Part shown: positions 33,128-39,816 of the stretch, in pieces | Layout: every line of letters starts with the position of its first letter | Position numbering within the stretch: position 1 is the first letter of the stretch | Source of the DNA: Caryophanales bacterium UBA6331 | GTDB taxonomy: Bacteria; Bacillota_I; Bacilli_A; RF39; UBA660 | Assembly: GCA_002438065.1 (NCBI GenBank) | Contig: DJSP01000084.1 | Span: 1 to 39,816 of the forward strand | DNA: 39,816 nt | Direction: 5' to 3' | Notes under the pieces: model-generated | Told to the model about the DNA's origin: nothing | Database searches by the model: none | What the model saw: the letters and a program-made list of their open reading frames with translations, nothing else | Program-made: the position numbers and the translations under genes

Positions 33128-33676
33128 ATGCAAGATACAGAAATAATTAAAATAATATTTGGTATTTTTCTTTCTGCATTTTCAATAACTTTATATATAA
33201 TAGCGTTTACTCTTTTCTATAAATATTTAGTTCAAGAAAAAAAGTGTACTAGTAAAGTAATTGGAAAGGTTAAAAAATATACTCTAGCTACTAGAGGTGG
33301 AGAATATTCTCCAGTATGCTTGCCTATTGTATATTATGATGTTGATGGAAAAATATATAAAGTTATAGGACCGGAGTATAAAGGATACATAATTAAATCT
33401 ATAAGTTCACCAAGTATGGAAAATAAAGTTGAATGTCATGAAGAAAATGGAAGGTTAATAATAAATATTAATAAAAATTCCATAATTGGAATATTAAAAA
33501 ATCCAATGGAAAAGTTATATCCAATTGGAAGTGAAGTAGAAGTTCATTACTCTCCAGAAAATCCAAAATTATCCTACGTAATAAGGTATTGTAATAAAAA
33601 GAGTGCTTTTTATATAACAAGTATTGCAGCAACATTGATATTAATAATAGATATTTTAATTCTAATAATATTATAA
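33128..33676 (+). CDS. DUF3592-like membrane protein
   Basis: 182 residues with an N-terminal span (about 8-30), a beta-rich domain between (KCTSKVIGKVKKYT... and VCLPIVYYDVDGK) and a C-terminal span (about 160-182). IGSEVEVHYSPENPKLSYV is the DUF3592 signature end. The function of the family is unknown. SD GGAAGTGA; the gap to the previous gene is 12 nt. Confidence 0.7.
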   Translation: MQDTEIIKIIFGIFLSAFSITLYIIAFTLFYKYLVQEKKCTSKVIGKVKKYTLATRGGEYSPVCLPIVYYDVDGKIYKVIGPEYKGYIIKSISSPSMENKVECHEENGRLIININKNSIIGILKNPMEKLYPIGSEVEVHYSPENPKLSYVIRYCNKKSAFYITSIAATLILIIDILILIIL

Positions 33677-33691
33677 AAGGAGGTAAAGATT

Positions 33692-34294
33692 ATGTTAGTA
33701 AGCATAGTAATAAGTAGCATATTTCAAATAATATTATTTAGTCTTATTCCATTTGTTTTTTTGCTTATAACTTCTAGAAAAAAGATGAGTTTTTTAGAAT
33801 ATATTGGCATAAAAAAAATAAATAAAGAAAATAAGAAAGATGCATTTATCTTCTCAGCAATAACACTTTTATTTTTCTTGATTTTAACTGTTTATATTCT
33901 TTATATTGCTAAAGGAATGGAAACTGCGACCTCAAAGTTTAATGGACTAGAATTTAAGGGTTTATTATCAGCTATAGTATATGCTAGTTTAAATACTGCA
34001 TTACCAGAAGAAATATTATTTAGAGGTTTTTTACTAAAAAGATTTAGTAGATTTGGATTTGTTTTTGGAAATATAGTTCAGAGTGTATTATTTGGACTTA
34101 TGCATGGTGTTTTGCTTTTTAGTGAATTAGGACTTTTAAAAGCAATATTAGTTATATTATTTACTGGAGGAGTAGCATTTGCTATGGGATACATAAATGA
34201 AAAGAAAGCAAATGGTTCAATAATACCGAGTTTTATAATTCATATGATAGCGAATTTAGTTTCTTCAGTTATATCTTTATTTTCGTTAATTTAA
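33692..34294 (+). CDS. CPBP family intramembrane metalloprotease-like protein
   Basis: 200 residues, about six spans, with the full CPBP set: Glu106-Glu107-x3-Arg111 (PEEILFRG), His138 (FGLMHGVL) and His184 (FIIHMIANL). It fits an active intramembrane protease of the CAAX-processing/Abi type. SD AAAAGGAGGT is very strong. It lies just before the second copy of the small two-span protein, as a related membrane protein lies just after the first copy at 18 kb. Confidence 0.85.
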   Translation: MLVSIVISSIFQIILFSLIPFVFLLITSRKKMSFLEYIGIKKINKENKKDAFIFSAITLLFFLILTVYILYIAKGMETATSKFNGLEFKGLLSAIVYASLNTALPEEILFRGFLLKRFSRFGFVFGNIVQSVLFGLMHGVLLFSELGLLKAILVILFTGGVAFAMGYINEKKANGSIIPSFIIHMIANLVSSVISLFSLI

Positions 34295-34337
34295 TGTAGT
34301 AAATTTTATATAAATAATTAAATAGGAGGTGATTTAA

Positions 34338-34547
34338 GTGAAACAACTAAAAATAGGAACATTTCTAATAGTTTTAGGTAATTTATTATATTTAGCATTC
34401 ACAGTGTTTGCTGGAGATGAAACAAGTACTTTTGGACAATTTAGTAGTGGTTTATTAGTAGGATTATCAATTGGTTGTAATTTTGTTGGTATAATTTTAT
34501 TTGTAGCTTATATGACTAAAAATAATAAAGAAAAAGATAAAAAATAA
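34338..34547 (+). CDS. Small two-span membrane protein, paralogue of the one at 18400
   Basis: 69 residues from GTG at 34338 with AGGAGGTGA upstream. It differs from the copy at 18400 mostly in the loop and at the C-terminus (KNNKEKDKK); the core FSSGLLVGLSIGCNFVGIIL is shared. Two helices of about 20 residues. Function not known; the duplication and conserved core suggest a selected role. Confidence 0.7.
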   Translation: MKQLKIGTFLIVLGNLLYLAFTVFAGDETSTFGQFSSGLLVGLSIGCNFVGIILFVAYMTKNNKEKDKK

Positions 34548-34564
34548 TTAAAAGAAAGGACACT

Positions 34565-35719
34565 ATGAAGAAGAAGATATTAATTGTTTCTTTAATATTT
34601 TTTCTTATACTTACTATCTTAGGATTTATTGCAAATTATATAGATGATGGTAGAGTTTCAACAGGACATGAACCTAAGTTTTGTATTAAAGTAGTAAGTA
34701 AAGATGGTAATAGAGTAACATATTGGGGATTAGGTTATAAAGTTATAAGATATGTTGGAGTATCGCCAAATGAACCTTACGAAAATAATATAGGTGTTAA
34801 AATGGGCAGTTGGTTTATGAAGTATGAATTACCAGATTATGTTAGTATTAAGTTATTGTATGAGGGGGAAACTATTACAATTACCGATACGAATGATATA
34901 GAAACTATAGAAAATATATTGCTATATTCAAAATATAATTATGAAATTTGTGGTGGAATTAATACCTATACAATAATAATGAATCAACAAACATATTATA
35001 TAAAAGAAGATTGTAGCGTTATTCAAAAAGATGACAAACAAGCCAAAATAACAAAAGAAGATTTAGCAACACTAAAAAATATTATTTTTGATAAGTTAGA
35101 AAATAGTGAAGAACATTCTTTCTTTGGGAAAGTAATTGAATCTACAACTACTTATATTATAGTGGAACCAAACGAAGATGAAGATGAAAGAAAAACTGCT
35201 GATAAAATTTCTATTTCATTAAAAAAAAGTAATGATGAACTTTATGAAGTAGGGACAAATGTAAAAATAACTTATGATGGTCATATTATGGAAAGTTATC
35301 CTGCTCAAATTAAAGCATCAAAAATAGAAATAAAATCTATTGATAATTTTGAAATAATCTTTAAAGAAATACAGAAAAATGATAGTTCTAATAATAAGTA
35401 TGTAATATTAGATAAAACTGAATCTGATAAATATGATTATAATATATATGCATATGGAGGCAAGGTAAATATTAAAATTGATGGTAATGAATATCCATTA
35501 AAAGAGGCTTTAATAACAAATAAAATAACGATGAATGAAATAATTGTTAAAGCTAATCAAGATGAAAAGGATGGAAAAATTAAAGTGATAATGTATAAAG
35601 ATGGCGGAAGTATTATATATAAATATGATAGCTATGCAATAATTAAATTTCATACATTAGATGGAAATAGAGATGTTTATTTTGGCAATAATAATATAGA
35701 TATTAATGTAGTTGATTAA
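34565..35719 (+). CDS. Membrane-anchored extracellular protein, DUF3221-like in part
   Basis: 384 residues. An N-terminal membrane helix (about 5-24) is followed by a domain with RVTYWGLGYKVIRYVG and GVKMGSWFMKYE, a conserved signature of small Gram-positive secreted proteins. A later part (GKVIESTTTYIIVEPNEDEDE to QIKASKIEI) looks like DUF3221, an OB-like domain. SD GAAAGGA; 17 nt after the previous gene. It is probably an exported protein of the cell envelope. No enzyme motif is seen. Confidence 0.55.
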   Translation: MKKKILIVSLIFFLILTILGFIANYIDDGRVSTGHEPKFCIKVVSKDGNRVTYWGLGYKVIRYVGVSPNEPYENNIGVKMGSWFMKYELPDYVSIKLLYEGETITITDTNDIETIENILLYSKYNYEICGGINTYTIIMNQQTYYIKEDCSVIQKDDKQAKITKEDLATLKNIIFDKLENSEEHSFFGKVIESTTTYIIVEPNEDEDERKTADKISISLKKSNDELYEVGTNVKITYDGHIMESYPAQIKASKIEIKSIDNFEIIFKEIQKNDSSNNKYVILDKTESDKYDYNIYAYGGKVNIKIDGNEYPLKEALITNKITMNEIIVKANQDEKDGKIKVIMYKDGGSIIYKYDSYAIIKFHTLDGNRDVYFGNNNIDINVVD

Positions 35720-35776
35720 TTTAAGTTAGTAATAATAGAAATTAAATATAAAAAGAATGGGAAGGTTGTAAAAATT

Positions 35777-36949
35777 ATGGAAGTTAAAAAAAATAGAAGT
35801 AATAAATTAAAAATATTCTTAATAATTTTAATTGTTTTAATAATTATAGCAGGTTCTGTAGTACTTTGTTCATATTTATATTATAGACAAACTGCTAATA
35901 AATTACATGAGCAAAATGAAAAGGCATTAAAAGAAATTTCGGATGTTGTTGAATACGGAAGTATTATTTCGTATGAAGAGATTACTTCAAAATTAATAGA
36001 ACTGAATAGTCTTGCAAAAGGGACAACATATACGGTAAAAATTGATGAAAAATTTTTAAAGCCTGAAGAAAGTTATAAAGCAGAAAAAGTTGGAAATATA
36101 ACTATAACGATTGAAACACATTGTAATTTAAATTTTTTTAATAATATCATAACTAAAAAAGAAAATACTTGGAAAATTGAAGATACACAAATGCCTGTTT
36201 TAGAAGGAGTTTCAGATAAAGAAATTATTCAAGGTGAAAAATTTGATGCTAAAGAAGGTATAAAAGCAAAAGATGCAGTTGATGGAGATTTAGAAGTTTT
36301 TATTGATGGTAATGTAGATACATCAAAAGTAGGCAAGTATACATTAACAGCTAAAGCAACTGACAAAAATCAACATGAAACTAAACAAGAATTTACTGTA
36401 ACTGTGAAGGCAAAAGTTGAAACTAAACAACAGACACAATCAAATAATAAACAAACATCAACTAGTAAAAATAATAATAGTACTAAAAATAATGACAAAA
36501 ATAATACAAATAATAATAAAAATTCAAATCAATCGGTAGATCCAAAATCTACCAAAGAGGGAAGATTAAAACTTGCCAAAGAAGAAGCACAAAGAGTAGT
36601 GGCAAAAATTATTACTCCTGGAATGACTAAAAAAGATAAAGCACTTGCAATTTGCAGATATCTTTATGAAACTGTTGAGGCACAGACCGATCAATCGACT
36701 GAAGCATATAAAACAAATTATGGAAATGAGGCTTATGCAGCTCTAGTTTTAAAAAAAGCAGCTTGTTCTGGAAGATGCAACGCTGTTATGCTTCTATGTG
36801 ATGCTGCTGGTCTAGAATGTCAGCATGTAAATGCTCATAAATGGACACATCAATGGAATAAAGTAAAAATAGATGATGGAAGTTGGCTTGTTATAGATTC
36901 ACAAATTAATCTTTATGGTTTAACTCATCCATATGATATCTATAACTAA
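35777..36949 (+). CDS. Secreted transglutaminase-like protein with Ig-like (DUF5011) domain
   Basis: 390 residues. Membrane anchor (about 11-31), an N-terminal region, a DUF5011 bacterial Ig-like domain (about 137-215, PVLEGVSDKEIIQGEKFDAKEG...), an Asn/Lys/Thr-rich linker (about 215-250) and a C-terminal transglutaminase-like domain with Cys330 (AACSGRCNAV), His358 (THQWNKV) and Asp374 (VIDSQI). The triad suggests cysteine-peptidase or cross-linking activity at the surface. The core domain is short, ending 16 residues after the Asp. SD weak (GGGAAGG at a distance). Confidence 0.75.
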   Translation: MEVKKNRSNKLKIFLIILIVLIIIAGSVVLCSYLYYRQTANKLHEQNEKALKEISDVVEYGSIISYEEITSKLIELNSLAKGTTYTVKIDEKFLKPEESYKAEKVGNITITIETHCNLNFFNNIITKKENTWKIEDTQMPVLEGVSDKEIIQGEKFDAKEGIKAKDAVDGDLEVFIDGNVDTSKVGKYTLTAKATDKNQHETKQEFTVTVKAKVETKQQTQSNNKQTSTSKNNNSTKNNDKNNTNNNKNSNQSVDPKSTKEGRLKLAKEEAQRVVAKIITPGMTKKDKALAICRYLYETVEAQTDQSTEAYKTNYGNEAYAALVLKKAACSGRCNAVMLLCDAAGLECQHVNAHKWTHQWNKVKIDDGSWLVIDSQINLYGLTHPYDIYN

Positions 36950-37199
36950 TATAGTCTTTAATTATAATTTGTTGTATGATACCTAAAAATTAGAAAAATA
37001 TATAAAATTATTTGCTATTTAGATTAGTTTGAAATATAACTAGTCTTTTTATTTTGAAAAAATAGAAATAATAATTAGAAAAATAAATGAGGTATGAATG
37101 AAAATGATATAATTATAATTCTTATAATTGGTTAATTAGAAAAAAGGCTTTTAGATAAATATATAATTTTTATGAATTGGTGCTTCTATTTGTGAAAAA

Positions 37200-37228
37200 T
37201 TGGTGGTTTCTACGCTATAATCTATAAT
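37200..37228 (+). promoter_or_regulatory. Promoter before the CoA-transferase pseudogene
   Basis: TTGGTG (37200-37205), 17 nt, TATAAT (37223-37228), ending 17 nt before the GTG start. An overlapping TATAAT lies at 37216-37221. The 36950-37199 stretch before it contains no gene or other clear feature. Confidence 0.6.
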
Positions 37229-37245
37229 AGAAAGAAGTATAATAA

Positions 37246-38315
37246 GTGACTAATTTTATAAGTATTAATGAAGTATCTAAATTAGTTCATGATGAAGATG
37301 TTGTAGATGTTGGCGGTGGTTTTTGTGGTTTTGGTGCACCAGATTCAGTTTTAAGAGAAGTAGGTAAACATTATGAACAAAACAATACCCCCAAAAATTT
37401 AACAATTATAACTCCAGCGGCAGCAGGAGATGGAGCTCATGAAAAATGGGGAATAAATGCTTTAAGTGCAGAGGGATTAGTAGATACAATTATCACCTCA
37501 GTTATTATGCTTTCTAAAACTATACTAGATTCTATTAATCAAAATAAAATTGTTTGTTATTCACCGCCACTTGGATATTTTGGACATATGTTTAGAGCGT
37601 TAACTGGAAGAGAACCAGGCTACATTAGGCATGTTGGATTAAATGCATATTGTGATCCAAGATTAGATTGTTGTAAAATGAATGATAAGGCAAAATCACA
37701 ACAAATGAGAATTGTTAATTTAGTTAAAATTAATGATGAAGAATATTTATTTTATCCAACTATTAAAATGAATGTAGCTTTGTTAAGAGGAACATATGCT
37801 GATGAAGATGGTAATATTTCACTTGATCATGAAGCAATTCATCCAGAAACATTAGAAATGGCAACGGCAGTTCATAATAATGGTGGAACAGTTATATTCC
37901 AGGTAGAAAAAATTGTTAAAAAAGGTACTATTGATCCAAGAAATATAATTGTTCATAGTTCGGAAGTAGATTATGTTGTATTATCTAATCCGGTAAGGTT
38001 GATATTGAAATTAAAGATGGTAAAGTTAACATAAATCAAGATAGTGATAAACTTAAATTTGTAAAAAAAGTTGAACAAGTGTCATTTTCTGGAAAAGATG
38101 CAATTAAAACTGGTAAAAAAGTTAAGTATATTACTGAAAGAGGTGTATTTGAATTAACTAAAGATGGTCTAATGTTAATTGAAATAGCACCGGGAATTGA
38201 TTTAGAAAAAGATATTTTAAGTAAAATGGAATTTAAACCATTAATATCTGATAATTTAAGAATAATGAATGAAGCTTTATTTAAAGATGAAAAAATGAAT
38301 TTAAAATTGAAATAA
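37246..38315 (+). pseudogene. Acyl-CoA:acetate/3-ketoacid CoA-transferase with the catalytic half deleted
   Basis: The first 249 codons from GTG at 37246 are a good alpha half of a YdiF/Pct-type CoA-transferase: the CoA-site GGGFCGFGAP (23-32), AAAGDGAHEKWG and YFPTIKMNVA-like segments (FYPTIKMN), LLRGTYADEDGNIS. At about 37990-37997 the sense moves to another frame, which continues as KVDIEIKDGKVNINQD ... VEQVSFSGKDA ... RGVFELTKDGLMLIEIAPGIDLEKDIL to TAA at 38313-38315. That is the C-terminus of the same family. About 150 residues between are absent, including the beta-half ExG motif with the catalytic Glu. So it is an internal deletion plus frameshift; no activity is expected. Confidence 0.85.
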
Positions 38316-38327
38316 AAAGGAGAAGAA

Positions 38328-39101
38328 ATGAAAAAAGAAAGAAATAACACAATTGAATTATTTAGATTTATATTTTCAATTGGTTTTGTATTTGGTCATA
38401 TGGCTATTATCTTTAATAGATTACAAGGCCATGTTGCAACTGAAGCAACTACGCAGTATGCACTAGATACTTTAGCAGTATTTATAATTATAGCAGGTTT
38501 CTTTATGATGAAGGGATTTAGAAAAGATGTTCTTTTAGGAGAAACTGATGATACATTAAAATTATTAGTTGCTCTTGAAAATACTGAAAAAGTTAAGATT
38601 ACAGATTATAACTCATTTAATGACTGTGATTGTATTGACGATAGAAATAGTGATGCTTATTCATTAAAAGTAGAAGATGTTAAGAAAACATATCTTGATA
38701 TGTTTGGAGAAGAATTAACAAATTTAACTAATGTTATAAGTGATTATTATTCATATTTTTATAATGAATTTAATAATTTATTTTATGCTGTTGAAGTAAA
38801 TTATAATAATGAAGATGAAACTGAATATTATGTATATTTTAATAATTATAATTCTCTATATGAACATCCTGATAAGGCAACAGTTAATGTTAGTGTTTTA
38901 GCAGTAAGTAAAGAAAATGATGGTTTATATACTATTTCTGATATTTATGGTGATGCAATAGTTAAACATTTATCTTCAAGTGAAGTAGAAATTTATGTTA
39001 AAGATGATAAAAATTATAAGAGTAATGATTTAGTTACATACTTATTTAATAATAATTCTAGTTATAGATTAACATTTTCATCTATAATTAAAAAAGGCTA
39101 A
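38328..39101 (+). CDS. Chimeric gene: acyltransferase-3 N-terminus joined to an unrelated C-terminal domain
   Basis: 257 residues with a good SD (AAAAGGAGAAG). Residues 1-65 are the start of an OafA/acyltransferase-3 protein: NNTIELFRFIFSIGFVFGHM with the conserved His24, and a second span LAVFIIIAGFFMMKGF. At about residues 66-76 (RKDVLLGETDD) the character changes to a soluble acidic domain, with SFNDCDCIDDRNSD and much Tyr/Asn, that resembles no part of acyltransferases; they would have eight more spans. The frame stays open, so a chimeric protein may be made. I infer a deletion that fused two genes in frame. Confidence 0.65.
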   Translation: MKKERNNTIELFRFIFSIGFVFGHMAIIFNRLQGHVATEATTQYALDTLAVFIIIAGFFMMKGFRKDVLLGETDDTLKLLVALENTEKVKITDYNSFNDCDCIDDRNSDAYSLKVEDVKKTYLDMFGEELTNLTNVISDYYSYFYNEFNNLFYAVEVNYNNEDETEYYVYFNNYNSLYEHPDKATVNVSVLAVSKENDGLYTISDIYGDAIVKHLSSSEVEIYVKDDKNYKSNDLVTYLFNNNSSYRLTFSSIIKKG

Positions 39102-39156
39102 TATTTTATTTATTAAATTATATTGTTAGATTTTGCATATAATACTAATGTACTAT

Positions 39157-39185
39157 TTGACATTTTTATAAAATAATAGTATGTT
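39157..39185 (+). promoter_or_regulatory. Promoter of the tandem-repeat RNA
   Basis: A perfect -35 TTGACA (39157-39162), 17-nt spacing, then TATGTT (39180-39185). Transcription would start about 39192, some 20 nt before the first repeat unit. Confidence 0.65.
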
Positions 39186-39211
39186 TTTATTGTCACTTAG
39201 TTAGTGATGAA

Positions 39212-39309
39212 AATGTTTTTCGCTTCTGGATGGTGCGAGTAATAAGTGATTCCAGTCGACAATGTTTTTCGCTTCCAGGTGGTGCGACTAATAAATGATC
39301 CTGGTTGAA
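39212..39309 (+). repeat. Tandem direct repeat, two units of 49 bp
   Basis: Units at 39212-39260 and 39261-39309 share the first 14 bases and most of a 20-base middle (TGGTGCGA[G/C]TAATAA[G/A]TGAT). They differ mainly in the paired stem arms and the last bases. A short AATG after unit 2 (39310-39313) is the start of a lost third unit or the conserved unit boundary. Confidence 0.85.
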
Positions 39310-39320
39310 AATGTATGATA

Positions 39321-39350
39321 ACTTCATCAATTTGATGGAGTTTTCTTTTT
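39321..39350 (+). terminator. Terminator between the antitoxin RNA and the toxin gene
   Basis: ACTTCATC and GATGGAGT (39321-39341), one G.U pair, followed by TTTTCTTTTT. In type III loci such a leaky terminator lets most transcripts end after the RNA and a few read into the toxin. Confidence 0.75.
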
Positions 39351-39386
39351 GCTTATGATATTCTATTTTTTAAGTAGATGATAAAC

Positions 39387-39816
39387 ATGAAGGTTAAAAC
39401 AGGTTATTTATATCATATAAAAGATGAATATTTTAATATCGTAAATGATAGTAGTTTAATGCAAAATCATGAAAAAGGAAAAAAGAGGCCGACATATTTT
39501 ACTATTAAAGATAAAAATATCCTATGGTTTATTCCAATAAGTTCTAAAGTAGATAAATATCGTAAAATTATTGATAGAAAAATTGAGAAATATGGCTTTT
39601 GCAATACAATTATAATAAGAAAAATTGCTGATACTGATGCTGCAATATTATTACAAAATGCATTTCCAACATTGGAAAGATATATTGATCACGTTCATAC
39701 TGTTGATGGTGTTCCTTTAAGTGTTACAACTGATTTGCAAAATGAAATTAAAAGTCTATTCAAAAATATGATTGGACTAAAAAAAGAGGAACTAATGAGA
39801 CTGCTGAAAAAGTATT
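39387..39816 (+). CDS. Type III toxin, CptN/ToxN-like endoribonuclease (partial, runs off the window)
   Basis: An open frame from ATG 39387 (or ATG 39378 in the same frame) runs to the window edge without a stop, giving 143 codons. The protein reads KVKTGYLYHIKDEYF, then RPTYFTIKDKNILWFIPISSK, KYGFCNTIIIRKIADTDAAILLQNAFPT, ERYIDHVH and EIKSLFKNMIGLKKEEL. This is the arrangement of CptIN-family toxins: an N-terminal strand, RP-x-FxxxxD, a WxxPISS strand like the PLTS segment of ToxN/AbiQ, the LIQN-like segment ILLQN and a closing helix. Families of this kind are about 150-170 residues, so only a few codons should be missing. ToxN-type toxins cut RNA and cause growth arrest or phage abortive infection. 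Location after tandem pseudoknots and a terminator strongly supports this. Confidence 0.8.
   Translation, partial: MKVKTGYLYHIKDEYFNIVNDSSLMQNHEKGKKRPTYFTIKDKNILWFIPISSKVDKYRKIIDRKIEKYGFCNTIIIRKIADTDAAILLQNAFPTLERYIDHVHTVDGVPLSVTTDLQNEIKSLFKNMIGLKKEELMRLLKKY

Larger units (their letters stand above)
39192..39350 (+). ncRNA. Type III antitoxin RNA (CptI/ToxI-like), two tandem pseudoknot units
   Basis: Each 49-nt unit (39212-39260 and 39261-39309) starts AATGTTTTTCGCTT. Stem 1: TCGC (39220-39223; 39269-39272) with GCGA (39235-39238; 39284-39287). Stem 2: CTGGA (39226-39230) with TCCAG (39251-39255) in unit 1, and CCAGG (39275-39279) with CCTGG (39300-39304) in unit 2. The stem arms interleave (a-b-a'-b'), giving an H-type pseudoknot. 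Stem 2 differs between units at two positions, both compensated. In type III systems, tandem pseudoknots are cut apart by the toxin and then wrap and block it. A terminator follows and the toxin-like gene comes next, as in CptIN and ToxIN. The 5' end is inferred from the promoter. Confidence 0.8.

Noticed and set aside
36950..37199. Small gene or RNA in the 250-bp gap before the CoA-transferase
   Set aside because: No frame with an SD longer than about 30 codons, no strong hairpin and no tRNA-like sequence was found; only AT-rich spacer before the promoter.
38036..38350. 104-codon open frame on the minus strand
   Set aside because: It is antisense to the CoA-transferase C-terminal part, whose sense frame carries recognisable family motifs, so the minus frame is a shadow.
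39212..39309. Tandem 49-nt units as a CRISPR array
   Set aside because: There are only two units, they are contiguous without unique spacers, and they carry compensatory stem changes and a promoter and terminator. That fits a structured RNA, not a CRISPR array; no cas gene is present.
39212..39350. Tandem riboswitch controlling the gene at 39387
   Set aside because: Two pseudoknots followed by a terminator could act as a riboswitch, but the downstream protein resembles CptN/ToxN toxins and the spacing and tandem units match a type III antitoxin. No known riboswitch core was recognised.

Overview
The window is a low-G+C (roughly a quarter G+C by eye) Bacillota chromosome segment, most like an uncultured gut member of the Bacilli/Clostridia. 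The evidence is strong purine-rich Shine-Dalgarno (SD) sites, an AT-rich codon choice, class B and other sortases with Gram-positive sorting signals, bacterial lipoproteins, a Clostridium-type pyruvate phosphate dikinase and TGA used as a true stop. No rRNA, tRNA or CRISPR array is seen. Nearly all genes lie on the + strand; the exceptions are a regulator/sortase pair (10546-13105) and a truncated fragment near the left end.

Layout. 1-1108 is debris: a mobilisation-protein relic with an in-frame stop, a 5'-truncated ASCH-domain gene and a surface-protein tail. 1109-5081 holds a sortase, a Cof-type HAD phosphatase, a membrane-anchored surface protein with a Lys-rich tail and a XerC/D-type recombinase. 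5109-7742 is ppdK. 7930-10495 holds a GT-C glycosyltransferase, a double zinc-ribbon protein and a Fic AMP-transferase. 10546-18027 is a surface-display locus: a tandem-HTH regulator and a class B sortase read leftward, divergent from a four-gene operon ending in two proteins with NPQTG and NPKTG sorting signals. 18203-36949 is a long accessory run of small membrane proteins, CPBP proteins, an orphan immunity-like protein, two flavodoxins (one frameshifted), lipoproteins, a Ca2+-type P-ATPase, a thiol-redox/Fe-S operon (thioredoxin-like, DsbD/CcdA-like, cysteine desulfurase, NapH-like polyferredoxin), DUF3137 and DUF3592 proteins and a secreted transglutaminase-like protein. 37246-39101 is rearranged: a CoA-transferase with its catalytic half deleted, and a chimera of an acyltransferase N-terminus with an unrelated C-terminus.

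The most striking element is at the right edge (39157-39816). A consensus-like promoter is followed by two tandem 49-nt units, each able to form an H-type pseudoknot. One stem differs between the units by compensatory changes that keep it paired. Then come a terminator and an open frame, cut by the window end, that resembles the CptN/ToxN endoribonuclease toxins. This is the architecture of a type III (RNA antitoxin-protein toxin) system. The other multi-gene unit worth study is the redox/desulfurase operon at 28061-32274. Many lesions (in-frame stops, frameshifts, deletion junctions) show that the accessory parts are eroding.
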